A stretch of DNA of 64,000 bases from Thalassia testudinum (taxonomy: Eukaryota; Streptophyta; Magnoliopsida; Alismatales; Hydrocharitaceae), in the NCBI GenBank assembly GCA_037157565.1, contig JAZHRO010000002.1, forward strand, positions 75,380,001 to 75,444,000, written 5' to 3'. Under the pieces are notes generated by a model, which was given only the letters and a program-made list of their open reading frames with translations, was not told where the DNA came from and did not search any database. Positions 10,860 to 23,162 of the stretch are shown piece by piece. The position numbers and the translations under genes were made by a program. The first letter of the stretch is position 1; each line of letters starts with the position of its first letter.

Positions 10860-13800
10860 GTATTAATTTTCTTATTTTTATGGCTTGGGAAGAGGATAAT
10901 ATGTCTATGGGCTTTAGATGAAGAATCAGACCATATGGATGTGGTTAGGGTGATGATCGGAGTCAAACGCCTCTGAATTTGCCTCGATCGAACATTTGTA
11001 GCACTTGCTAGAAGCCATAAAAGATCTACGGCCATGGGGTAGGATGATGCAAATACTAACCTTAAACGAAGAATCCAATCATATGGATGGATTTAGGTCG
11101 ACGATCGTAGCCTAACAGCATGGAAATTGACCCGATCCGATATCCGTAGCGTTGCCTACAAAGAAAAGAAAATGGATGGCCCAGATGGCACCACGTGGCG
11201 CCATCCAGACTACCCAAAGTAGCCCAAGTCCATTGCAACCTTCCCATCAGTGTTGCGAATCCTCAGCCATTGGATCTTCATCCAACAACTGAGAAGAGCC
11301 TCCACCTGTGCTTTACATTCTTTATGGGTGTGATCTCAAAAAAGCCACAATCGTTGGATTCCGATCCAATGGTTGCGATCTCGCACGATCGCAATCCTTA
11401 GATGGACATCCAACGGATGCATGTATGCCCTTAGTGTAGTAGAGAGCACCCTGCCCTCTCAACAAGGGGGCATAGGTTCGAATCCCATGCATGCATCCTC
11501 AACTCGCGCCAACTTGGAATTGGAGCATTGGATCGCATGGGAAAGGATGAGATGGAGCCATGTTTGTCGAAACCGCACGCTCACATTCTCAAGGGCATGC
11601 ACATGCTCATTTAGCGATGGTAACAGCATCATCTATTATAACTGGCCTAATTTAGCTTAATTCCAAGGTTAAATGCTCTTTGATAATCATCAGAAGGTCG
11701 TAATTCTATTTTGAGTTGAATCTGGGAAGAAGATGGGAAATTAAGTTAATTATGTTGTTTTAACACATAATCACAAATGCAAATTAACTATGAGGTTAAT
11801 TAGTGCCTAACATAAGGTCAAATGAACTTAAATTTTCAAGAAGTGGGTTCAAACCGATTGAATAAGGATTTTGTGAGATTTGAAGATTTATTTAATAAGA
11901 AAAACCCTAAGTACAACCTTACTTAAATTGAATGGGTTATGATGAAAATAAATGTAATCTAAACCTCCTAAAAATCATTAAAAAATATTCTATAAGGTTT
12001 GGAACCTTTATTTTGACTAAATGAACCCTTCTTGACAAAAAACTGAGACTTAGGCGAGAAATTGCTTCATTCTTGGGATACAATGTAAATTACATAGTCA
12101 AACTTTTCAAAACCCAAAGTTGAGGTTACCACTAGATTCATTGGGTCTAAATTAGGTTGCTCCTAAATGGTGAGCCCAATCGGAGTTCATCTTGACTTAG
12201 TTTGCATTTTAGCTCGACTGCCTTTGTTCATTACATATAGCCCACTACCTTCTGATTTTTCTTGCAAGAAGGTCCCCACCTCCTTTTTCGTTCAAGATCT
12301 CCAAATGCAGCAACTCACGAGCAGCAATCAACCCAAAAGGACTGACCTTTGATTGAGGAATTAACCCTTAAACCTTTGCCAAATCCCACCAAACTTGGTA
12401 GGATTATCAATCAGATCATGGCTGATCTATCTAGATCATCTTGCAATCCAATTTGGCCAGAAACCTCTCCGGAGATCTCAAATTTTGTGAGCTCAATGTT
12501 GGCCAAGTTTGCAAACATAACTTGCTTATTTTGGCTTAATTGTGAACAGAACCTCTCCTGTATAAAGCCTCCAATATCTACAAGACCAAATCGTGCCCAA
12601 TTCGCTGGTTTTCCCTCTCTTCTTCCTCCATTCCACCGGCCATTGATGCACCACTGGAGCTTCTCCTCCCACCTTCCTCGCCCTTTGCCAAGTATAATAG
12701 GTAGAGGGCTTTACTTCCTCGCACTTCTACAAAGCTTCCCACGAAGATTTGGCTCCTAAATCTTCTTCTTCGGCTCCGGGTAACCTCCTTCCTAGCTAGC
12801 AGTCAAACTAGCGACCTCTCTCTCGTCATCTACTAGCATAATTAGGTTAGGGCTTCCTCCCCTCTACCCCTCAATTAGGTTTAGGGAGCTTCTTAGCTCC
12901 ATTCATCATCTCTTCTTCCTTCTTCTCTACTGCTGCAGTCACCACCACCTTCATCGACTCACCCCCTCTGCGTTCCTCTGACAAAATTATCTTGGGCAAA
13001 CCTTCACACCTCCATGAATCTTTTTCCCAAGTTAATTTGACATTACATTGACTCCTACACGTTCCACCATTACCACCGTGGAGCTTCTTTGAAGCTGCAC
13101 CGCTAGCTATGCATACCCATCAATACATGCAATTACCATAGGGTTTGGTTAGCTGTAGCTTGCCGGAGCTTTTTGTTTATCTGGTTGGGGTTGAGAGGCC
13201 GTGTTTTTGATTTTAGGTACACGTTGGAATTAGGTCATCTTCTCCGACATTGAGCTCCTTATCCGGTGACTCACGGACAAGGGAGCATCTTGTCCCTACA
13301 CAAAATCATTTGAGGAACAAATCTTGGCTGTGGATTTCCAATCCCATGGCCAATTGGTGACCAATTGATGTGCTTCATCTCTACGATTGAAAGACCAAGA
13401 AGACGAAGAAAAGGCTGCACGTTTAGTGCCACCTTGTGAAGTGGAGTTGAACTTGGGCATTTAAGGAATCCACCCCCTTTATGGTTCCCTCAAGATAATA
13501 GGGGGTCGGGTCCCCATACCTACCACATGCACGCATGCTCGTGCACACGTGGACGTGCTTGAGCTAAGTTGGGCCAATTTTGAACTGGTCTTGGGCCATA
13601 TTTTGAACCAGGTTCAGACAGAATTTTGGGCTGAAGGCTTGGCTTGCATTGGTAGGCCTTTGGCTGGGACATTGAGTCGGTTTTGGCTTGGCTAAAGAGA
13701 GGCTCTTTCAGTTGAGAATTCAACTAAGTGTTGAAGGCTTTACATTGAGTTGAAAACCATTTTTTGTCTTCGACATTTACATTTATTTTTTAGTATTGAT

Positions 13801-14006
13801 AGTGACATTCATTGCATAATATATTTCTTTTTATATCAAGCTCTTTATGCCTGATTTTATTCAATTGATTAGTGGTTTGAATTGCGATTATTTTGCTCCC
13901 TGAGATGACCTCAGACTCACATTCGAGATTATAAATTTAAATGTTTTCATAGCTTTAGTCACTGTACTATGATGCGTATTATAAACTCGACTCTAGTGCA
14001 TTAACA
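10860..14006 (+). repeat. Gypsy LTR (family W), 5' limit approximate
   Basis: The U3-like part (10860-11500) resembles 7420-7900 of the element 2 LTR. A TATA-type sequence lies near 12556 (TGTATAAAGCC). The last 500 bases (13500-14006) match the reverse complements of 23470-24060 and 24167-24800, including the block GGGTC[GA]GGTCCCCATAC. The U5 has 'CTCCCTGAGATGACCTCAGA' and the LTR ends TTAACA at 14006. No coding sequence. Whether 10860-12550 and 12550-14006 form one LTR is inferred. Confidence 0.5.
11415..11498 (+). ncRNA. tRNA-like 84-mer with pol III boxes
   Basis: The first and last 7 bases (GGATGCA and TGCATCC) pair perfectly as an acceptor stem. A perfect B box, GGTTCGAATCC, lies at 11475-11485, and an A-box-like TTAGTGTAGTAGAGAGC lies around 11430. 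The D stem pairs 3 of 4. The anticodon arm is poor and the length exceeds a normal tRNA, so a degenerate tRNA gene or a tRNA-derived SINE head is more likely than a working tRNA. It lies in an LTR U3-like region; the homologous part of the element 2 LTR near 7805-7850 keeps only a weak B-box-like sequence. Confidence 0.45.
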
Positions 14007-14008
14007 TT

Positions 14009-14026
14009 TAGCACCATTAGATTTTG
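14009..14026 (+). other. Decayed primer binding site
   Basis: TAGCACCATTAG follows the LTR end with a 2-nt gap. It matches the tRNA-Asp PBS start TGGCGCCGTTGC apart from G-to-A changes and the last base; the second half is not recognisable. Low confidence. Confidence 0.3.
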
Positions 14027-15194
14027 ATCAAACGATGTGCAAAGAGCCACGCGGTACATTGGATGAGGCAGAGCAACAAACGTGCGATCATATGCATGGC
14101 CTCAGAGTGATCTCAAGCGTGATCAGCATGCGATCGTGGCATTCCATTGACGATCCAATGGCTGACATACTTCCTCATTACGATTTAGTTGATGAGCGTG
14201 TGCTGAGAGGAGTGATCCGCAGCTCTTCTTAGCCATGCAATCAAGATTTGATGATCCTCATTACTCCATGCGGATCCACCAGCTAAGAGACCTCACTCCA
14301 TTGCCAGCAGGTGCGTGAAACATGCATGCATGTCCCATACATGCCCATTAAGCCCCATGACCAAATTTTCTCCTCTCCCTCTACTACATAAACCCCATGA
14401 CACCCCTCATTCTTCCACATCTCTTCCTACTCTCTCCTCACCCTCTCCAAAGCTCTAAGAGCTAGTCCTAAGCTCGGGATGTTCCATTAGAGTAGAAAAT
14501 AATTATTTTTTCCTCTCTCTCATCCCTAATTTTGGAGCACTCATGGCTGTCTTCTCACCCTCCTTCGGGATGTAGATCTTGCTGCGATGCCATTTGCTTT
14601 GTCCTCCTTCGTCCAACTCCTCATCACCTTCTTCCGAGCATCATGTCAATGTGGCTCGTCCCCCAAGCTAGTGACAAGGGGGATTCTTCTCTCTCTTCTC
14701 TTTTATTCTCTTTATAGAATAGTTTTATCTTCTGTAATTAGTTGTAATGAACATTGATTTGATTTAATTATAAAATAATTATTCTCCATCTTTCTCTTTC
14801 TCTTTCTCTTTCTATTTTATTTTGCAAATTAGAATAGCTTATTCTAATTTGATTTTTTCCCTAAAAAAATACCAAAAAAATTATATAGCCATAAAATGCC
14901 AAAAATAAATAAAACAAACATGATTTTCCTAAATCAAACGTCACCTCCCAATGTTTGACATGGGACTCACCTGAATTTCGGTTATTTTATTTGATAAGCA
15001 GATTTTTGTGGCTGCAACGATCTGGTTCTTCGAACTCTGATTTTTCTCGCAAAAAATCTTGCTCATCAATCGACCCTTGCTATTGTTATTGTTGCTTGGT
15101 TTCCCTTATTTACATATCTTTTCTAATTCTTGTTGTTATGGGCCACGACAATGATTTTTTGCATTTATTTTTGCTGCGTAATGACTCGATTAGG
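14027..15194 (+). repeat. LTR-like segment, probable 5' LTR of element 3
   Basis: The segment 14030-14380 resembles U3 of the element 2 LTR (7800-8200). A TATA-like TACATAAACC (about 14385) is followed by a pyrimidine-rich leader. U5-like 'CCTCCCAATGTTTGACATGG' lies near 14944. The start is not a clean TG, and a possible PBS at 15195-15212 matches only about 12 of 18 positions. Confidence 0.4.
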
Positions 15195-16822
15195 TGGCCT
15201 TGTAGCCGAGAAGAGCTTAGGCACACCTATGATTTATTTCATCTATTGTAATAGCATTTAGATTAGGTTTAGGTTGCATTAGGTTGAGGTGATTTTGTTG
15301 GCCTTTTTGATCTTTCGATTTTGAGTAAGTTGGATTCGGATTTGTGTCCAAAACTCTTGAGTCAGATTGAAAGATTGATTTTGATTGTTCTGTCAATCTA
15401 AAAATTGTGAAATTTTTTTTGATAATAGGGCTTTAAACAAGCTTTCAGCATATATAGATTAGGTCCCCTAACTCGTAGTAGAAAAAAAAAAAAATCTTTT
15501 ACTGACAGGGGGTCAATCTAGAAATCTATTGCTATTTTGCTATCTTGTCAGAATTTTTAAAAATTCTACAAAACTTAGAATTTGTTGAAATTGGTTGCTT
15601 ATTTTCTCTTATCAAATTTAGTATCTTGAGAAAACTCATCAGAAAATTTGGATGTGATTTGAAGTAAGGTCCATGGAAATCTTTGTTAGGGTGTATTTTT
15701 GGCTAGTTTGAACCCCTTTCCATAAAATATTTGTTTTTCATATTTAGAAATCAACTATAAATCCATGAAAATTATGATATGATATATATTTGATGTGGAA
15801 CATGTCTTCATATTTTGGGCTTATTTTGACACGAATTGAATGTGTTGTGATCACATATTTTCTTCTATTTCAGAATCTGTAGGGGCTACAGGAGCTTTTG
15901 AACCACACCAAGGAAGTAGTTGGAAGACCTAGGGTTCATGCCCTAGAGTTTGGAGGTGTAAGGAGACCATTAAGAAACAAGGATCCCTTATTTAAATTTT
16001 ATATTAGGTAGATTTAGGTGGAGAACTTTAGTTCATTTTATTTTTGGTTTTTTCGCCCTTGTAAAATAGTAGGCTAGTTTCCAAGGGCCTATCCCCATTT
16101 TGTTTAGACTTTAGGGCTTAATTTCTTCTTGTGTGGCAATGATGGGACCTACTCTTAGTTAGGTAACTATGTTTGTGATACACTTCAAATCTTAATTGAT
16201 AAAAATTTACGTTAGAAGTTGCCTACTAGGAACATGCATATAGGACTTGTATGCTAGATTTCATTTCTTTGCACTGATATGCATAGTGCATGAAGAGGGC
16301 TAGAGTCAGGTACACCTTCTTATCTTAGCATGAATTATTTTCTCATGCATATGCATTTGGGGATTATAAGAAAAGACCACTAAGTTGCTTGAATTGATTA
16401 ATCAAGTGGTCAACAAAGAAAGAAATTGGGATTGTTTAAGAGGAGTGATCATAAAATAGCGACCAAAATTGTTTGAAGGACTTGATTGGGCATTCTTTAA
16501 AACTCAAAAAGTTTTTTTCATAGTGTGTTGCACATAATTTGCACTTGAGCACACACAACTAAGGTCACTAGAGACCCCTTCTATCTCTCCTCTCGCACCA
16601 TAAGGTGATTAGCCCATAAGCAACTAGGTTGCCCTCCACGAGAGCCCTGGGGTGCTAGTAAGGACAATCTCAGCTATTGGCTAATCCACCTTGGTGATTA
16701 GTCTTTAGGCGTATATGTAGGTCAACTTGGACACGTAATGTCAATATAACTTGTTTGACCACCAAGTGGAAATGTAAGTTCTAAAGACCTAAAACCAATA
16801 AAAAAGGAAGTCCCTTGTACTT

Positions 16823-18209
16823 GTGTTTGAGGTGATGGGTGTTAAAATGGATAACTTCTACTCCTATCCACCACATTCCTTCCAACAACCCACCCCAGAT
16901 CTCATACCCCAAAATGATCCATCCTTTGATGGATATAATGACTATCAATGGGATCCCTCTAACTCCCACTATGGGAGTATTGGAATGATATACCGCAATC
17001 ATTTTGAGCAGAGCCTAGGAGTGGGACACTCTACATTTGAGGTTCTAGTCAAAGGAGAAATAACCAACCCAACATCCCTTTATGATTTTACATCTAATGG
17101 TTGGATAGAAACTCCTAGGGAACAAGAAACCAATTTTGATTATTCTCACAAATTAGATTATAGCCTCTCCACCCTTATGTTAAAAATTTAGAAACAACAA
17201 CATGAAATTAATGAATCTATGGGAGAGATTTCGAGGAATAATCAAAGATTGGAAAATGAGATAGCCCAACTTAGCTGGCCTCATAGATTTGATCTTGGTC
17301 CCTCCACCTATGGATTGAAACTTCAAAATGATTTTGTTGAATCTGATGGAAATGGGGACCTATTTTTGAGGAGTAGCTTTAGCTTAGAATCCAACCAAGA
17401 AATGTGGCCACCTAAGGATGATGAAATTCATAGTGATTACCCACCTGAGCTATATTGGAGTCAGAAAAAGGGGAAGATGGTACCCTTAGAAGAAATTGTC
17501 CTTGACAATAGCATTTTCTTAACCTTTGATGAACAGGGTCGTAGTCATATAGTCAATCCCAATCCCCCTACAAATCTTGAGATGGAACCCAAACCCATCC
17601 TTAAGGAACTTGATTTTGAATTAAATTTATTTAAGGAGTTGAACACTACATTTGAGGATATTAAGGAATATTCACCCCAGATAGATCTAATTGAGGAATC
17701 AAAAATCAAATTTGAAAATTTTCAAGTATCACCGCCTCAGGTAGAGAAGTCTAAGATAGAGGAGGATGAAGAATTAATTGAGGAAGTCAAAATTAGAATT
17801 TAGAGTGTATCTAGGGGAGAGTATGTACTACTTGAGGATTTACACCCTGAAGATGTCACTGATTTGGTAGAATTTGGTTTCCTCCCTACTTCTATTTTTG
17901 AGAATAATCCTCTTCATGAATTGATGGATAATGAAGAAGCAACCCCCGAAATTAACGAAGAATAGCATTTAAACTGTAAGGAAGAATTAATAGAATAAGA
18001 AGAACCTGGGCATAAATTTAATGATAACCAAGAGTCTCATGAGTTAGTTGCTTCTGAGGAAACACAACTGCCAGCTTATGACTGTGGTTAGGGGTTGACC
18101 CTTGATAATGAGTAGTTGGACTTTAAACAGATAACCAGGTCTGGTAGGGATGATCTTGAGGAATTGGAAAAGTTTTGGGGATTAAATCTAAGTAGACCAA
18201 TCCTTCATT
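16823..18209 (+). pseudogene. Acidic ORF of non-autonomous gypsy family (element 3 copy)
   Basis: A single frame of about 462 codons. The longest open part is 17219-17803 (194 codons); stops occur at 17189, 17801 and several points after 17960, with no frameshift needed. The product is acidic, with repeated Glu/Asp clusters (for example EEDEELIEEVK) and aromatic-rich N-terminal text (YPPHSFQQPTPD). It is of the same type as the frames at 3477, 33039 (-) and 45206 (-). No known domain was recognised. The first ATG at 16823 is used, but the true start could be the ATG at 16850 or lie upstream. Confidence 0.65.
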
Positions 18210-19428
18210 AGACTTGATTATTACCTAGCAACACCCAAAGGATATAAATTCTCTAACCAACCCCTGGTTAAAATCTCTACTCAAACACATTCTGTCGGGG
18301 GAGAACATCATACTAGTACACTCAGTTGTGGAGTGGTAGGTATGGATTGATGTTTATACAGGTTGTTCCATTAACCCAGGGGTGATTACTTTAGAAACCC
18401 GCTACCTTCACTTGCACCCCTTGGAAGAGCCTTTGCATCCTCCCCTTGCACTCCCAGAGGTCATTATTCATGCATATCACAAGAGACATTCAAAGGTGGC
18501 CTAGGAGAATTTTGTTCCCACCATTGCTTGGCGAGCATTTGGTATAACTCTCTATCATCAACTCACCAACATCTTGGGCTACCTTTTCTCTAGGCCTGCC
18601 CTGTTACACGTATTTTTAGGGCTTTTTCACCTGTATACACAGCCTGACTTGCAGGTATTCCCCGTTTGGCTACCGATATAAATGCAGTGCTTGTTGGGAG
18701 GCAACCCAACTCTAATAAATCCTTGGCTAGGTGACCTCTTTCCTTTCTCCCCTTGTATCTTCATTTTACAATGAGGACATTATAGAATTTAGGCATGGGG
18801 GTGAATTATGCAATTTGTTTCCTTTTTGCATCATTTCTACATTTTATAAAAAATACAAAATTTGGAAATTAAAAATAAAAAGAAAATAAAACAATTAACA
18901 GTGTGTACATGAGCACATAATCTGAGCCAGGATAGATAAGTTAGGCTAGCCAAATAGTCGTCGACCTTTAAGGGATTTGGGAAGAGTCTTATGTCTAGAC
19001 TCTTTGGGCTTGAAGTAGGTTTAAAAACTTGAGTACTTACTAATATTAAGACTGTTTTTTGAGTTCTTGAAGAGACCATGAGACTAATGTATTAAGTCAA
19101 AGGCGTAGAGAGTATTTGACCCTCACGTTTGCCCTTGGGTTTACGGGTTTTTGATAACTTAAGAATTCACCCCACATTCGGTCTGATTTAGCGTGTTTAA
19201 TAAAGATAGACCACAAAAATTTCTATTTCTTAAAAATGGATCCCTTGAGGATTTGACTTGGGAGAGGCTTGAAAACACAAGTTGATTGGAAGAGTTCCTG
19301 TTGCATGAGAGGTGGAGTATATACTCACCTTGAGGACGCGATGATAACATGTCATTCCCTCAATGCTTGCCTCCTAGGATATTTAAATATCCTATTAGAG
19401 GCATGTAAGCACATCGTGTTATTTAGGT
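18210..19428 (+). other. 3' noncoding region of element 3
   Basis: No gene. It carries the GGAGGCAACCC motif and the first purine tract. The region 18900-19330 corresponds to the minus-strand spacers of elements 4 and 5; for example the block near 19262-19330 matches the complement of 44255-44310. Confidence 0.55.
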
Positions 19429-19590
19429 GCCATGGGCAGCATTATCCTTAAATATTGATTGCCAAGGCCTGGATTGGCTTAAGAATGCCATGGGCGATAC
19501 TATCACGAAGTGTCAATTGCCATGGGTTCTTAGGGTTTCCATGGGCAGTGCTATCCCAAAGCATCGAATGCCAAGGAACCCTTCGAGGAT
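19429..19590 (+). repeat. Three-copy tandem repeat (CATGGGC units)
   Basis: Units begin CATGGGC at 19431, 19489 and 19540 (58- and 51-bp spacing) and share ...CTATC...AATTGCCA.... The same array in opposite orientation is at 44030-44180 with 50- and 59-bp spacing, so it predates the split of the two elements. Confidence 0.75.
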
Positions 19591-20010
19591 CAGTGATGGG
19601 AACGAGGAATCTGATACAGACCGTGTTGAGAGCCGATCCGAGGTTGTACTTAGAGGGATCACAAAAAAAATTACAAAAGAAAATCATAATAGCATCATTC
19701 TCTCTCTCTCTAATGCACATGCAAATTGAACCAAGGCACTTGCACACATGCACGAATGCTTTAATCTCTGGGGTTAACAAACCCTTGGGTAGGCTTGGGG
19801 ATCAAAGAAACATCTGTTGGCAACCCAAAACAACGACCTATTGGAATCCAAAGGGATAAGGGAAGTCTATATCGTGCTCGGTAAATGAGTACCCTTGAGT
19901 CTGAACTCGGAGATTTAGACCTGATTCCTTAAGGGTTGGATGACGAAGGCTCCCTGGTTTATCCTTCATGGTTTGGAGGACTGCACTCAATCACAGTGTT
20001 TTTCTTGGGA

Positions 20011-20037
20011 CTAGCAAAACTTAGCTATGGGAGTATT
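20011..20037 (+). other. Polypurine-tract region of element 3
   Basis: CTAGCAAAACTTAGCTATGG followed by GAGTATT directly precedes the LTR start. The same block lies before 7242 and, inverted, after 37963. Confidence 0.6.
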
Positions 20038-20365
20038 TGATGAGTCCATTTCAATGGACTATAAGTAGGCCTAAGTTAGTTAAATCCTACATTATATGAG
20101 ACATTAGTGTATGCAATTAACTATGGAATAAGTGCATGAATATGATTTAGTTGTTTTCACATTCCTTAGCATAATGTGCCCACTTATGTAGTATAAATAA
20201 TTATTTGCTTCTACTTTTTTTTCAAGAATATTGATGGAGCCAAATAAGGAAGATAGCCTCTAAAGAAATTCTAGAGGCACTCAACCTCGCCTGCAAATTG
20301 CCCTTTCCAAAAGGGTGAACGACCACCTTGCATGACTTGCAAGTAGGATCTAATGGAGCCTGCCC
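20038..20365 (+). repeat. Repeat Y, copy 2: start of 3' LTR of element 3
   Basis: Begins TGATGAGTCCATTTC right after the purine tract and contains the inverted repeat AGTCCATT..AATGGACT (20043-20060). It is a direct repeat of 9703-10041. Homology to copy 1 fades after about 20365. Confidence 0.65.
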
Positions 20366-20566
20366 CCTTACTTCATAAGAAGGGGAACTCCTTCCTTTTT
20401 CTTAAGAAGAAAGGATTGGCTAATGACTCCAAAGGTTGTCCCCTTCTTCTTCAACTCTAGGAAGCATAAGATGAAAAGAAAGACACAACTCTATTTTCTC
20501 TCTTTGAAGGTGGTGATTGCACACATTTAGAAAGCAAATTAGGGAATCACATGTAGGTTTAAGGAG

Positions 20567-20576
20567 ATATATATAG
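20567..20576 (-). promoter_or_regulatory. Candidate TATA box
   Basis: CTATATATAT on the minus strand, followed by a pyrimidine-rich stretch. Inferred LTR promoter. Confidence 0.4.
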
Positions 20577-20639
20577 GGATCCAAGAGCTAAACCTAATAT
20601 GATGGGGACCCTTGGATCTCTATCCAAAGGTTGGGGAGT

Positions 20640-21170
20640 AATTCTATTTGATTATTATAGGATTGGTCCATAACAACTTATGCATTGTTTTGATTTAGTA
20701 TCAAAACATTAACTAATTGCAATTTAACCCTTGGATTTTGTACTTAATCAAATTAGGTGAAATTAATCACTAAATTGAATGCGATTCAACTCTTGAATCA
20801 CTTTAATCAATCCAATGAAATAGGAGCCCACCAAAGTGATTATTGGTTTCAACATGCCAATAATCAATAGTTTACATTTAGTGGAATTATGGAACTATGC
20901 CTCCCTCAGGTATTCTGAATACTGGTGAGTCCTTCACGTTGTAAGACATATGTAACCCTTAGGATTAAATCTTAGATTCACTGTCCATTCCTTCACAGGT
21001 ACATACTTTTCACATTCTCTTTGTATCACCAAGAAGTGAATGAAGACTAGATCATTTCTCACAGGACTATCCTCTTCTTCTCATGTATGGGTTTGATCGG
21101 GACCCGTATAACCATGCATGGAATTTCATACTTCCCAATATACATGGAGCAAACTCGAGTCTCCCAATCT
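20640..21170 (-). repeat. Repeat X, copy 2
   Basis: Inverted relative to copy 1 at 9143-9702. The copies differ by scattered substitutions and small indels. Confidence 0.7.
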
Positions 21171-21469
21171 GCTATGTACACCTCTGGAAATGAATTTGTG
21201 TGATCCCTTTAAGAGATCATTTGTCTCCTGTCCCTTCTTGCATACACCAACTTTCTAGTATTAGCAGTAAGGTGGCTGCATTTACTCTTGGTCCATTAAA
21301 TGCATGTGCTTGTAAATAGAGACACATTTGTCTTAGGTGTAAGTGTACGACTTCTCCATAACAGTGATAAGAGAAGGACTTCTACATTTTCATTTTGTTA
21401 AGTCAACCCCTTGACTCAATTTGCATGACAACCCCAAATCTTTATTCCTATGCATAAGATGTGCATCAA

Positions 21470-21770
21470 AGGCATCGGTCAGGCAACAATCTCTACAGAA
21501 GATTGCAAATCTTCTTAGACTAGAGACAAAAGTTGGATATCATGATGGTTCTTGATAAGTTATCAAAATCCTAGATCGAAATTGTTTAGATACTCGTCAT
21601 CGATATATCCAACATGATAAAGTACATTATCTCAATTATATTGAGGAACCCATTTAATCAAATTAGTGTGTCCACATTATCTGATACTTAAATCTAAATC
21701 ACTAAGCCAGTAATTCGAATCAAGTTGGTTCTGAAGGGAATCATTCTAAATGACCCTGTGGCATCATAGA
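21470..21770. repeat. Repeat Z, copy 1
   Basis: Direct copy of 34010-34290. Both carry ATCGGT[CT]AGG.AAC, AGAAGATTGC, ATGGTT.TTGAT and ACTCGTCATC in order. Confidence 0.7.
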
Positions 21771-22226
21771 AGCGTGAAGAACACAAAGAACATGTAAACA
21801 AGCATTTCACAAAAATCCAATCGAATCAATGCCATAAAATGAGCAAGTAATTGAAAAACAAATGCCTAAAATCCAGAGTCACTTGAGAGGAAGTAATTCC
21901 CTCCCATTATGAGATCCTAAGAGAATAAGGGATTACCTTGAGGCGGCGTGGTGCAGCACCTCATGTGTTGGTACCTCCTTAAATAAGTCTCAAAAGATCC
22001 TTCTAGCTCCTCCTCAATAAGTGGATGAAGCCCTCTCATTGTGGACGATCATCTCCACCAAAAGATCTGCAAACACCTTTGCAAATTTAGGTGATGATCA
22101 CCTTCGAAAACCACCAATAGATCTCAGAGCTTGGGAGGGGAGGTTGGAGCTTGGGAAGGCTTTCTTAGCTCTAGTGGAGGTAGAGAAGGTGTAGGTAGAG
22201 GTGGTTTGAATGTGGAGGGGGTAACG

Positions 22227-22238
22227 CCTTTATATAGG
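22227..22238 (-). promoter_or_regulatory. Candidate TATA box
   Basis: CCTATATAAAGG on the minus strand (itself nearly palindromic), followed by CT-rich leader sequence. Confidence 0.45.
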
Positions 22239-22820
22239 TGGAGAAAAGAGGGCTTGGCTAGCCAAGAGGCGCAATCGTAAGGAGGCATTGGCTTGGGCGT
22301 GTTGGGTGCACGTGAAGTGTAGATGGGCTAGTATAGGCGAGCGGTTCTTGCACATGAATCACGCTTGCTGGCTGTGTGCGCATAAGCTGTGCATTGAGTG
22401 CGTGAATTGTGTGTGGTCCATGCGCGAACCGCACTTAAGGTTGGAATTTGATGCAAGGTGGTCTTTTTTTTGTGAAGTTTGCATTGATAACCTTATTCCC
22501 TTGGAATTTTCTTATGATTCTAAACAAACATAGGTATATAAGAGTTGGACCTTAGTATTGGAGGGCATATTGCATTAAAGCCCCCATAGTTTCTCCAGTT
22601 ATCTTCTTTCTTGCTGGAATTTTATGACATTCTAAGGGGATTGAATTTTCTTTAGGAGCCAGCGGTTCAAGTATTACTAGAAAAATTATGGCTAAGCCCT
22701 CATAGCTTGGAAAAATTGTATTTTTCCCTTTGTAAAGTGGCTCTTCTCTTAATTCTCTTTTGTAGCTTTCCGTTCTCAGGTTCAGCAATCGTGATCACAA
22801 ATGTCATACTTCAATAATCA

Positions 22821-23086
22821 AATGTCTGATTTCACCAAATTAGATGTCCAGTAGTTGAGTCAAACGTCTAATAACACTATGGTTGTGTTGGAAAATAACA
22901 GGAACACTTTTTTGATGTAATCAAACGTCTGATTCCTTAATCAGACGTCTAATTTCACAGTATTAGACTTTTGCTGCTCTTATCAGTCATCTGGTTTCTT
23001 AATTTGTGACCAATGCACTTGGCATCCAATGTTGAGTGTTTTGGGTTCACAAATTGGACGTCTAATTGCAAAATTAGACATCTGGT
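22821..23086. repeat. GACGTC palindrome cluster 1 (copia leader)
   Basis: About ten copies of AGACGTCT or one-step variants (AATGTCTGAT, AAACGTCTAAT, AGACATCTGG), irregularly spaced. They lie downstream of the PBS, not inside an LTR. Confidence 0.75.
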
Positions 23087-23150
23087 TTGATTATTTCAAT
23101 CCAAGTAAAAACCCTAATCTACAATTTTTGAAAAATCCAGAACAACCTAA

Positions 23151-23162
23151 GTTTTGATACCA
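23151..23162 (-). other. Copia primer binding site
   Basis: TGGTATCAAAAC on the minus strand, a variant of the initiator-tRNA-Met PBS TGGTATCAGAGC seen at 40006. Confidence 0.65.

Larger units (their letters stand above)
15195..20037 (+). mobile_element. Gypsy element 3, internal region (non-autonomous)
   Basis: Noncoding leader (15195-16820), a decayed acidic ORF (16823-18209), the GGAGGCAACCC motif (about 18693), a first purine tract ATTTAGGCATGGGGGTG (about 18787-18803), a 1.2-kb 3' spacer with a three-copy tandem repeat, and a second tract ending at 20037. This order is the mirror image of 46918-37964 in the 19-kb element. No gag or pol motif is seen. Confidence 0.65.
20366..22558 (-). 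repeat. Minus-strand LTR-like fragments (repeats X and Z)
   Basis: No gene. Two minus-strand TATA-type boxes (20567-20576 and 22227-22238), each followed by a pyrimidine-rich leader, suggest two LTR promoters facing left. Repeat X copy 2 occupies 20640-21170 and repeat Z copy 1 occupies 21470-21770. Ends could not be fixed. Confidence 0.5.

Noticed and set aside
11373..11660. 95-aa plus frame over the tRNA-like module
   Set aside because: Overlaps the structured 84-mer and shows no protein-like conservation against the sister LTR near 7800.
15195..15212. Primer binding site of element 3
   Set aside because: Only about 12 of 18 positions match the tRNA-Asp complement and the preceding LTR end is not CA, so it is mentioned but not annotated as a feature.
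22288..22533. Cys/Trp-rich 81-aa frame
   Set aside because: Lies in LTR-like noncoding sequence; the cysteines form no recognisable finger spacing and there is no homologous copy to compare.
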